From: Bacteroidales bacterium UBA5349
Lineage (GTDB): Bacteria > Bacteroidota > Bacteroidia > Bacteroidales > Tenuifilaceae
Assembly: GCA_002410065.1 (NCBI GenBank)
Contig: DHQB01000027.1
Location: forward strand, 156,579 to 220,578
DNA: 64,000 nucleotides
Direction: 5' to 3'
Part shown: one piece after another, positions 17,717 to 27,500 of the stretch
Layout of the letters: the number at the start of each line of letters is the position of its first letter
How positions within the stretch are numbered: position 1 is the first letter of the stretch
Program-made: the position numbers and the translations under genes
Notes under the pieces: generated by a model
The model's input: only the letters and a program-made list of their open reading frames with translations
The model's database searches: none
Told to the model about the DNA's origin: nothing

Positions 17717-18682
17717 ATGAAGACAATTGTTGCGGGTGTAGATATTGGCGGTACAAACACCGTGGTTGGTTTGGTGACTAGAGATGGCGAATGTATTGCC
17801 GAGACCACATTTCCAACACAATCTCATATTAATTTTAATAAGTATTTGGAACGGTTAGCTTCGGAAATATCTGCATTAATAAAAATGCAGCCAAGTACTT
17901 ATTCTCTGGTAGGGGTAGGGGTTGGCGCTCCAAATGGATGCTATAATACTGGCAATATTGTTGATGCAGCAAACCTCAAATGGAAAGGATCGTTGCCTTT
18001 AGGTAGTGGGCTCAATTCGCATTTAAACGTTCCCATTGCCGTAAGCAACGATGCCAATGCAGCAGCTTTGGGTGAGATGCTTTATGGCGGCGCCAGAGGG
18101 ATGAAGAATTTTATTGTCATTACGCTTGGTACTGGTTTGGGAAGTGGTATTGTGGTTGATGGCAAACTAGTACTCGGTTCCGATGGCTTTGCTGGTGAAC
18201 TTGGGCATACCGCAGTAAAAGCCTATGGGAGACAATGCGGATGTGGAAAATCGGGTTGTTTAGAAACCTACGTTTCTGCTCCAGGGTTAAGGCGAACAGC
18301 CTTTAAACTTTTGGCCGACTCCATTGAGCCCAGTGCCTTACGCAACTATTCCTACGATCAAATTTCGGCAAAGCAAATTGGCAACCTTGCTGAACAAGGA
18401 GATGCAATATCGATTGAAGCCTTTGAGTACACGGGGGCAATTCTAGGTATGAAACTTGCCGATGTGGTTGCAATTCTGAGTCCTGAGGCAATTTTCCTTT
18501 TTGGTGGTTTGAGCAACGCAGGTAGGCTGCTTTTTGAGCCAACAAAAAGGCATATGGAAAAGAATCTTTTCTCAAATTTCAGGAATAAGGTACAAATACT
18601 CCCGTCAGGTTTAAATGGGGAAAACGCCGCCGTTATAGGTGCAGCAGCGTTAATATGGCAAGATTTAGACAAAAACGTTTAA
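17717..18682 (+). CDS. ROK-family glucokinase
   Basis: This cytoplasmic sugar kinase is 321 residues. The ATP phosphate loop is GVDIGGTNTVVGLV at residues 8-21. The sugar-binding and catalytic block SNDANAAALGE is near 115-125, and GTGLGSGIVVDG follows near 140. The ROK zinc motif GHTAVKAYGRQCGCGKSGCLE near 168-188 contains the CxCxxxxC cysteines. Glucose is the most likely substrate, since the GHTAV context resembles bacterial ROK glucokinases, but related sugars such as mannose or N-acetylglucosamine are possible. It is about 150 bases downstream of gldA and converges with the YD-like gene, 12 bases apart. Confidence 0.88.
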   Translation: MKTIVAGVDIGGTNTVVGLVTRDGECIAETTFPTQSHINFNKYLERLASEISALIKMQPSTYSLVGVGVGAPNGCYNTGNIVDAANLKWKGSLPLGSGLNSHLNVPIAVSNDANAAALGEMLYGGARGMKNFIVITLGTGLGSGIVVDGKLVLGSDGFAGELGHTAVKAYGRQCGCGKSGCLETYVSAPGLRRTAFKLLADSIEPSALRNYSYDQISAKQIGNLAEQGDAISIEAFEYTGAILGMKLADVVAILSPEAIFLFGGLSNAGRLLFEPTKRHMEKNLFSNFRNKVQILPSGLNGENAAVIGAAALIWQDLDKNV

Positions 18683-18694
18683 TCCTACTCAATC

Positions 18695-19582
18695 TCACTC
18701 AAGGGTTCTATTCCTTCTGTCGGAAGTTTTGTAAATCTCGTATCGCCAAGCAAGATGGTCGATAAGGGCTCCATTCTTATCATAAACCTTTATCTGTTGC
18801 AAACGCTTATCGCTTCTATAGATAAACTCTTTTCTTTTTAGGATATCTCCACTGCTTTCTATAATCGTTTTCTCTGCTATACTTCCATCATCTGTATATG
18901 CGTATGCATATGTTTTGGTTATCCTAGGCTTACCTATTTTGTCGAGAGTTACCGTTTCTTCAGCAATTCTGTTAAGGCTATCGTATGCAATTTCCTTTTG
19001 TAAAAACACGATGGAATCGGGTGGAGTTGCACGCTTCCCTTTCACTTTCCTATATATTTCGTTGCCTTTAGCATCATACTTAAAGGTTGTCTTGTAAATT
19101 CTCTTACTCCTTTCGTTATATCCTGTTGCTTTAGTAACAAGACCAGTATTTCCATAGCTGTACTCTTCTCTAACACCAAGTGTAGTATCGTTTTGGTTAA
19201 CAAGGTAAAGGCTAAGCGAAACAAGTTTCTGCTTTTCGTTAAGGACGTACTTCTCTATTCGGGTAAGTTTTTCTTTGTAAAAGAAATCGGTTTTTACCTT
19301 TTGCAATCCATTAAAATAATGCCAACGATAATTGCTGGGATAGTGGGTTTCCCAATCAAAGGAAATTTCGGTATGTAGTCGCCCAAGCGAATCATATATA
19401 AGCTGATTGATTGCGAAAAACGTTGAGGTTCGTTCGTTGTTTTCAATTACATATCGCGAGTTTACAGTTACCCGGTATATGTTTTCTGGCTTCTCAACTT
19501 GCGCATAAAGCAAGTTAACACTTATAAAAAGCACAGCCAAAAGGGCTAATAATCTGTTAAATGGTTGATTTTTCATACTCAT
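18695..19582 (-). CDS. Secreted hypothetical protein with YD-like repeats
   Basis: The 295 residues start with a signal peptide (FNRLLALLAVLFISVNLLYAQ) and continue as a beta-rich chain of short Tyr/Asp-containing repeats: LIYDSLGRLHTEISFD, FKYDAKGNEIYRKVKG, IAYDSLNRIAEETVTLDKIGKP, YTDDGSIAEKTIIESSG and KVYDKNGALIDHL. This spacing resembles RHS/YD repeats but without an RHS core or toxin domain. No catalytic residues stand out. It lies 30 bases after the end of the DUF4296 gene in the same direction and may be co-transcribed with it. Function is unknown; an exported or outer-surface location is inferred from the signal peptide. Confidence 0.6.
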   Translation of the reverse strand: MSMKNQPFNRLLALLAVLFISVNLLYAQVEKPENIYRVTVNSRYVIENNERTSTFFAINQLIYDSLGRLHTEISFDWETHYPSNYRWHYFNGLQKVKTDFFYKEKLTRIEKYVLNEKQKLVSLSLYLVNQNDTTLGVREEYSYGNTGLVTKATGYNERSKRIYKTTFKYDAKGNEIYRKVKGKRATPPDSIVFLQKEIAYDSLNRIAEETVTLDKIGKPRITKTYAYAYTDDGSIAEKTIIESSGDILKRKEFIYRSDKRLQQIKVYDKNGALIDHLAWRYEIYKTSDRRNRTLE

Positions 19583-19612
19583 AATAATTTTTGAGATGAT
19601 ATAAGCACAATA

Positions 19613-20518
19613 TTACCGTTGTTCTACCTCAACTTCTTTATTAAAGAGTTCCATCGATTTATTTTTCTTAATTCTATCTACAGGTTTAAGTTTTCCCATA
19701 TTTAAATCTTTTTTGCCCTTGTTTAATGATGGGGAAATAATTTTTTCGGGCATTGGTGTAAATCTAATGGAGATTTTTGAAATCTCGGCATGCTTAAGCC
19801 ATCTTCCGGTCTGGGGTTGGTTATCAATAATGTAGCCCACAAAGTGGGTCATGGTAGTATCGGTAAGCATACATCTTAAAATAACGGTCCGTTTCTCACC
19901 ATCCTTTAAGTATTCTTCCTGTTTTGGGCTAAACCTATAATCAGGGGGCTCTTCCTCGGTATAAAACCATACATGCATCGATGGAGATAACGACTCGTCC
20001 TCGGGTTTTACAATTACATCAGCACTAACAGAATACAGCCCGGCACCTTGTGTTGGCACTTTAAAATACAATCGTTCATTGCCTCCATCCTCAGGGAGTT
20101 TCCAACTCTTCTTATTCGTCCAAAGATTGCCTTCTTGGTTTTCTATCTCCTCTTCTTTTTCTATCTCCCTTGATAAAGCTTGGGATTTTACAGTCTCAAT
20201 GATTGAGAGCTGACCTACTACCTTATCCAGTAGTTCCTCAAGTTCCCTAGGATTATCCATATAGTAGTTAACGGTTTTTACAAATACATCCTCGGTGTAG
20301 CCGTATTTTTCTATAATTGGCTTATAGTATTCAATGGAATCCTTTCGCGATAACTTAAGGGTTAAATTTGATGTGTTTGTAATAGCATCGGTAATAAAAA
20401 CCTCAGACAGAATACTCACCATATCCTTTTTAGGAATATGCTTTTCTTTACAGCCCATTTGAATAAGCGTAAGCAGCCCAAAGCAGATGGGGATAAGATA
20501 TCGAAGTAGTTTATTCAT
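19613..20518 (-). CDS. DUF4296-domain lipoprotein
   Basis: About 301 residues from the ATG at 20518; an upstream TTG in frame is rejected because the lipoprotein signal begins at this Met. The signal (MNKLLRYLIPICFGLLTLIQMGC) ends in a lipobox Cys. The region right after it, about 30-130, matches DUF4296: PKKDMVSILSEVFITDA, SRKDSIEYYKPIIEKYGYTED and FVKTVNYYMDNPRELEELLDKV. The remaining C-terminal half is beta-rich with no recognised domain and ends in a basic stretch. DUF4296 lipoproteins are common in Bacteroidota and have no agreed function. A strong hairpin separates it from porP/sprF upstream. Confidence 0.75.
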   Translation of the reverse strand: MNKLLRYLIPICFGLLTLIQMGCKEKHIPKKDMVSILSEVFITDAITNTSNLTLKLSRKDSIEYYKPIIEKYGYTEDVFVKTVNYYMDNPRELEELLDKVVGQLSIIETVKSQALSREIEKEEEIENQEGNLWTNKKSWKLPEDGGNERLYFKVPTQGAGLYSVSADVIVKPEDESLSPSMHVWFYTEEEPPDYRFSPKQEEYLKDGEKRTVILRCMLTDTTMTHFVGYIIDNQPQTGRWLKHAEISKISIRFTPMPEKIISPSLNKGKKDLNMGKLKPVDRIKKNKSMELFNKEVEVEQR

Positions 20519-20570
20519 AATTAAGAGTTGAAAGTACAAATATATAAAATTCAAGAATGGATATGTATAT

Positions 20571-20607
20571 AATTAAAAGAGCAAGCACAAGGCTTGCTCT
20601 TTTAATT
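20571..20607 (-). terminator. Terminator after the sprB-like/porP operon
   Basis: A perfect 16-bp inverted repeat (20571-20586 against 20592-20607) with a 5-base loop has a GC-rich core next to the loop and A/T-rich outer arms that give a U-tract in either direction. It lies 18 bases beyond the porP stop (reading leftward). Confidence 0.8.
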
Positions 20608-20625
20608 ATTATGTGATGGTTCGAT

Positions 20626-21555
20626 TTACTTAAGTTTATCAAACTTGTAACCAATCATAATCTCGTGCGATCCGGCGTTGTATTTTCTAATTCCAGTGAG
20701 CGAATAATCAAACGAGTAGCCAAATAGGTATCTATCATACTGATATCCGAACAGAAGCGATATCCCATCCTGCCAACGACCAGAAATTCCACCCCAGAAC
20801 TGATCGCGATAGGTAACCTTTGCATTTAAATCCACTTGGATAGGACCACTAATCATATATTTAAACAAAACCGATGGCTCAAGCATAAAATCGCTATTGA
20901 GCGTGAAAAGCATTCCGCCTGTAAGCATGTAATGTTGTCTAAGCTTGTTAATACCATAGGTATGAACTTCTTCTCCGTTTACCTCAGTGTACTTGTCGGT
21001 AACATAAAGTTTTTGTCCAAACAGTTGGTGTACCGATGCTCCAAAAAAGTATTGGGTTGAGTAAAAAAGCACACCAATGGATGCATCTGGTGTAAAAACC
21101 GATTTTGTACTTTGGTCTATTGCAGGGTCGATAACAATAGCATCATACTCAAACTTTGAACCATCGGCGCGGAACATCATAAATCCAAGCGATAAACCAC
21201 CCGATACCCTCATCCCATTATCCGAGATTTGCATATTATATGAGTAGGAGAATAGCCCTCCGGTCCGGCTGGTTGGGCCTGTAATATCGTGGTAAAGATT
21301 ACCTCCAAAGCCCATATCCTTTGATCCATGGGGACCGTATGCACTTATGCTATAAGTTTGTGGTGCATCCGTTAACCCTACCCATTGAAACCGGTTGTTG
21401 TACCTCATTTGGTAGTAGTTTTGAGTACCGCCTTCAGCCGGATTAATCAGGTATTTGTTAAACATGTACTGCGTAAACTGAGGTAATTGCTGAGCGTTGG
21501 ATTGAAGTCCATTGAGCAAGACTATTGCTACTGCTACTAATACTACCCTTTTCAT
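20626..21555 (-). CDS. Type IX secretion membrane protein, PorP/SprF family
   Basis: About 309 residues from the ATG at 21555; the frame is open further upstream but the signal peptide (MKRVVLVAVAIVLLNGLQSNAQ) fixes this start. The mature N-terminus reads QLPQFTQYMFNKYLINPAEGG, the hallmark of the PorP/SprF family, followed by a beta-barrel-like chain ending IMIGYKFDKLK. These outer-membrane proteins assist secretion or attachment of T9SS substrates. In Flavobacterium, SprF is needed for surface display of SprB. The gene lies 35 bases after the SprB-like gene in the same direction, the same pairing, so it is probably the dedicated partner. Confidence 0.93.
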   Translation of the reverse strand: MKRVVLVAVAIVLLNGLQSNAQQLPQFTQYMFNKYLINPAEGGTQNYYQMRYNNRFQWVGLTDAPQTYSISAYGPHGSKDMGFGGNLYHDITGPTSRTGGLFSYSYNMQISDNGMRVSGGLSLGFMMFRADGSKFEYDAIVIDPAIDQSTKSVFTPDASIGVLFYSTQYFFGASVHQLFGQKLYVTDKYTEVNGEEVHTYGINKLRQHYMLTGGMLFTLNSDFMLEPSVLFKYMISGPIQVDLNAKVTYRDQFWGGISGRWQDGISLLFGYQYDRYLFGYSFDYSLTGIRKYNAGSHEIMIGYKFDKLK

Positions 21556-21590
21556 ATTTCGAAAGTTTAAATGTCTAAGTATCATATTCT

Positions 21591-24500
21591 TTATCGTACT
21601 ATGGTAACTGAACCTGAAATGGGCTTCCACTTACCGCTACCCGGAACGTTAAAGCTAATAACATAATAGTAGGTACCTGTTGGCAAATCTTTACCATTCT
21701 TATTTCTACCATCCCAACCTTTTGTTGCTTCCGAAGCTTTGGCAGACCATAGTTCGGCTCCCCAACGGTTAAATATGCTAATCTGTAGGTTCGGGAAAAT
21801 ATCTGCATACGGAACAAACCAAAGGTCATTTATCCCATCACCATTGGGTGAGAATACGTTGGACATTCGAACTTTGCTAAGTATCCTAGCCTTAAGTTCA
21901 ATGTTCTCAACACATCCAAACTGCGACATAACATATCCTACAATTGGGATATACTGCTCTTGCTTGTTCGTAATTAGGTTTAATAATGTCCCGGTTTGGA
22001 AACTTTCGTATTGACCTGTTGGGAACATAACCGTTGCGTTCTTTTCGTTGAATGGTGCAAAGAATGGAGAATCCCATGCGTAACTTAGGGTATAATCTGC
22101 GGCCTTGGTTCTAATCTCAACAGGATATTCCGTATCCGCTAGCACCGTGATAACGGTAGTATCTGCAGGATTATTAGGATCATTACCAATCCTGAATGCA
22201 AGTAAATCGGAATTGGAGAAGAATGGATGATCATCTCTCACTAAATAAGGACCAATTTCAGGGTATACGTTAATAGTATCACGCCTTTGCTCAAGACATC
22301 CCTTACTACTAACAACCCTCACAAGAATGACTTGGGTTACATTAAGCGTAGGAGTTGTGTACGAACTAGTGGTTCCAATTATTAAGTTTTCATTTTGGGT
22401 TAAATTGTACCACTCAAACTGGGCTGGAGAACCGAATGTGCCTTGAACAGGTATTGTTGTAAGATTAGCAACTTCACCAAAACAATAGTTTGGCTCCATA
22501 TCAATTCCCACTTCAAAATTATTAGCCTCATTGAATGGGATAATAAAGGGAATATTATCCTCACATCCTTTTTGGTCGGTTACTAAAGCATAGTATTCTC
22601 CAGCTTGCAACTCGTTTACAGCCCAAAGGCCATCGCTATTCTGCATATGTCCAAAGCCTTTCCTGTACCATTTAATATTGAAGTCTGCATCAAACACTCC
22701 GTTACCACCTGTTATGTTATTGATGCTAATGGTACCATCATTTCCTTCTGGAGCAATTCTACATTTTGCCATAGTAACAGTAGCGTTAACATCAAAAGGA
22801 TCAGGGCCAGGAACAACCACCATTTCACTGGTTTCACAGCCATTTTCATCGGTAACTGTTAATGTATAACTTCCAGTCCCAACTTCAATTAAATCTAACC
22901 CTTCCTGTCCGTTACTCCAGCTATAGGTATATTCACCTGTACCACCAATAACCTGCATTTCAACAATATCCAATGTATCGTTGTGGCATGTAAGTGTCTC
23001 AATAGGTGAGGTTAGCGTAGTAATAATTATGGCATCGGGTTCTGTTAGCGTAACGGTTTCAGAGAACTCACCTTCAAAGATAAATGCACAACCGTTATCG
23101 TCAACTATGGATAGTGTGTATTCGCCAGCAGGTAAGGAATTGAAAATTCCATCGGTGTTCTGTTCTATGCCGTTAGGTCCGTCAATAGCATAAGCTATTG
23201 GTTCAGTACCACCAGATACAAGCATTGTTATGCCACCGCTGTCATTGTTATTGCATAACAGATTGTAGGTAAAGAACGATTCCATTGTCATTCCCTCTGG
23301 GTATTCAATCAGAACATCCTCAACAATGTACTCACAACCATTCTGATCGGTAATGGTAAAGGTATAGGTTCCCTCAGCAAGTTCATCTACCATAAACCCT
23401 TGTGCATTGCCAGAATCCCAGGTAATGTTGTATCCATAAACAAATGGAGTACCACCTTGTATGTCAAACACAACAATTCCCTCAGCTAGGTTGGTATAGC
23501 AATTTGGAACGGTAATAATGTAAGTAACCAAATAGGGATCCGGTTGGGTAATTTCGAAAAACGCACTAGATTCTACATTTTCGGTATCAGTTGCTAATAC
23601 TGTGTATAGCCCAGCGCAAAGATTAATATAGGTACCACTGATTGCATCCCAATGGGGTTCCATATCGAAAGGTTGTCCATCAAGTGTCCAATCAAGTGCT
23701 TGAACTACACCGCCTAGTGCGTTTAGCGTAATCGTCCCATCGCAAGCATCGTTGCATTTTACATGGGTGCCCGAAAGTAACACAGTGAATTGCGATAGCG
23801 ATACATCCTCAATGGCCTCGCAGCTGAATATATCGCGAACAATAATGCGGTAAGCGCCTACCCCAAGGTTGGTAAATGTATGCGATGTTAAACCCGTATC
23901 GTCAAAGTTATTTACTAGATTCCATACTCCAGCAATCTGATCCCATAGATGAAGCTCGTACCAGTAGTTTGGATTTCCGCCAGTTATATTTACCTCAATG
24001 CTACCATCAAAATCTAGAGATGTTGTAGGAGGAGTAAGTACTGGGGTTATTATTATCTGTGGTGATTGGTTAATGGTAACCTCAAGTGTAACTATACAGA
24101 AGTTATCATCTTTAACCCTAACGGTATAGGGGCCTGCTGGTAAACCCGTAAAGGTATTACCTGTTTGCCAACCTCCGTCACCCGCAGTAATAGTGAATTG
24201 CGGAATTCCCACTTCGCCACTGTAAATAACTTCAAGTTCTCCGGTTGATTGTCCGTAGCAGTTTACATCGGTTACAATCACATCGTCAATTTGGAGCGAT
24301 GTTGGGCTAGTTAATGTTTCTGTTGTAGTTGTAGCGGGACCACAACCATTTGTATCGGATACCTCAACGTAGTAATCGCCAGCGGCAAGGTTGATGAAAA
24401 CACCATCAGTATTGTCGCTTAAGTAAGCACCATTTCTATAGATAGTATAGGTGTATAAACCGCTTCCTCCTTGTGCTTCAGCAATAATAACGCCAGCATT

Positions 24501-27500
24501 TGATGTACCATCCGGATCACAGGTTGGACTCACAGCAGTTGTAATGGCTATTGTTACCTCGTCGGGCTCAGCTATTGTAATTACTCTTGAAGTATTGCAA
24601 CCGTTGGCATCGTTAACGATTAGTGTGTAATCGCCAGCAGGAATACCGGCAAAGCTAACCCACTCATCTACATTGCCATTCTGAGTGTCAATAACCACAT
24701 TGCTTATATCCTCTAGGACGTATGTATATGGAGGCGTACCTTCAGTAGCCAAAGCCGTAAACGAACCATTATCGCCATGGCAGAGTGCATCAGTTATTAC
24801 AGTACTAATGTCAATAGGGTTAGGCTCAGTAACGGTCAGCTCATCTGAAAATACAGGACCACAGTTATTAGCATCAGTAATCGTTATAACGTAAGTGCCT
24901 GGTGCAAGCGGAGCAAATGTTCCATTATTGGTTTGAGTAATAAACCCTACCACAGGGATACCGCCTTGAGTAATAGTATAGAATAAGTCAGGTGTTCCAC
25001 CAGTTGCTGATAGGGAAATTTCTCCGTCGTTTGCTCCAAAGCAAGAGATATGGGTTATTGTAATTAAAAGCGGATCTATCTCAATAGCAACAGGCTCGGT
25101 AATTGTAATTGGCGCAGAATCTACAGGCCCACAATTATTGGCATCGTTAATTGAAACTGTATATGTTCCTGCTGGTAAATCGATAAACTCAACAGGATTA
25201 GTATCGTTTGCAGCTATCGGATCGCCAACTTGGTTGCTAGCCCCATCGTATAGGGTGTAGGTGTAGGGTAGCGTTCCGCCCTGACCTGCAATGGTAATGC
25301 TTCCGGTAGGAACTCCATTACAATCTAAGTCTTGAACGATGAGCGAAGCAGGATTAAACTCAAGCACATCGGGCATGATAACGGTTAGCATTCCAGAACC
25401 AAGCTCGCTGCATGTTGGGAATTTAGCATCACGAACAATAACCTCATAGTTGCTAGCTGCCGCTAAACTAGTAAACTCAACCCAATCGCCACTGTTTACA
25501 TTCGTAAAGTTGGCTTGCTCAACACCACCCATGTATAGGGTTATGGTGTAAGGCTCGTTCCCTCCGGTACTCATTGCACGGATTATACCCTCGGGGCCCG
25601 AGAAGTTACATGATATATCTACAGTCTCAGTATCGAGCGTAAGCTCATCGGGACTAGTAATTGTAAAGAGTTCAGTTAGTAAGCAGTTATTGTCATCCCT
25701 AATCTCCAGGGTGTAATCTCCCGCAATAAGATTTACGAAAACATTAGATGCTTGAGGTCCGGCATAAGGATTACCTTCGAAGAGTAGCGTATAGTTTAAT
25801 GCTCCTGTTCCACCCGAGGTAGTAACATTTATCTCTCCGTTTGTATCGCCAAAACATTCGTTGTGTGTTAGTGAGATGTCAGAAATAACAATTTGGGGTG
25901 GTCCCGTAATTGTAACTACTCTGGTAACCTCACAAGCATTAGCGTCGTTATTGCGGTCTCTAACCCTAACTATATGATCGCCAACACCAAGATTATTGAA
26001 ATATCTTATTGTTGTTGCGTTTGAAATTCGTTGCCAAATGCCTGTATCGTCTACTGATACCCATTTAATTCCTGTTCCGCCAATTACATTAGTTATGGAG
26101 ATTGATCCATTGGTGTTGTACCAACAACCTGTAACATGAGTTGGGGTAGTGGAAAAGGTAATTTCAGCAGGCTCATCGATAGTAACAGGCAGTCCGTTGT
26201 TGCCAGTTACAATACAACCTGCATCGTCTTTAACCCTAACATAGTATAGGATTCCTAGTCCACCGGGTAAGTTATCGAATATTGGGTCGGTTTGCCATAC
26301 TGGTGGCTCCATAATGGAGAATTCATAGTTTCCAGAGCCTCCATTAACGTTACTAATTATAATAGAGCCTTCATTAGCTCCAAAGCACGATTCGATATTG
26401 GTTATACCATAGTCGAAAATAATTTTACTCGGTTCATCAATATATACTGGGTTACCAGGATACTCGGCCGTACAGCCATTATCATCCATTACCCAAATAT
26501 CGTAAAATCCTGAGGTTACGTTAAAGCTGTTCGGAATTTCATAAGGGCCAACTTCACCGTAAATAGAGTAAATATAATCGCCTGTACCACCTGTTGCCGT
26601 AATTGTGATGGTTCCGTTGGGTTCTCCATAGCAAATAGCATTGGTGATTGCAACGCCAGTAACAATAAGCTGGTTGGGTTGTATAAGCACTATATCAGAC
26701 TGAGTGGCTGGTGTACAGCCATTGGCATCGGTTACTACAATTCTGTATTGGTTGCTTGCAACAAGGTTTGAGAAGGTTGCAGGTGCAGGATGCACAGGAT
26801 TTTGTGTATTAACAAGTGTAGCACCGTTGTATAAAGAGTAAACAAAGTTAGGTGTTCCGCCTAGCGCAAGTACCTCAATTGAACCTGTGGCATCACCAAA
26901 GCATCCACCAAGGTCGGTAATGCTGGTAACGGTAAAGTAATCAATTTGGATAGGTGCAGGTGCGGTTATGGTTACCGGTACGTCATAGTTGCAAAGGTTA
27001 GCATCCTGTATATTAATAGTATAGTTGCCTTCGGCAAGTCCGCTAAATGTACCTGAACCTTGGAAATTGATATCGTTTATGCTGTATTGATAAGGAGACG
27101 TACCTCCAGTTCCAGAAATAGTAACCTCTCCATCGGTACTATCAGAGCAGTTTACGTTTGATTGGTTGATAATTGATCCGCCCAGAGCAGTTGCTGGTTG
27201 CGTAATGTTTACAGGAACAGTTGCTGTACACAAATTGGCATCTCTAATGGTAATAATATAGTTACCTAATGCAAGATTACTAAAAGTGCCAGAGGCCTGA
27301 AAATTGATCCCGTCCATGCTGTACTCATAAGGTGTAGTTCCATTGGCACCTGCAACGGTAACCTCACCATCGTTTCCACCAAAACACGAAACATTAATCT
27401 GATTGGTAATTGTTCCGCTAAGTGGCGCTATGGGTTGAGTTATGGATACTGTTACATCGTAGGTACACATGTTATCGTCGCGAACGGTTACTGTGTAACT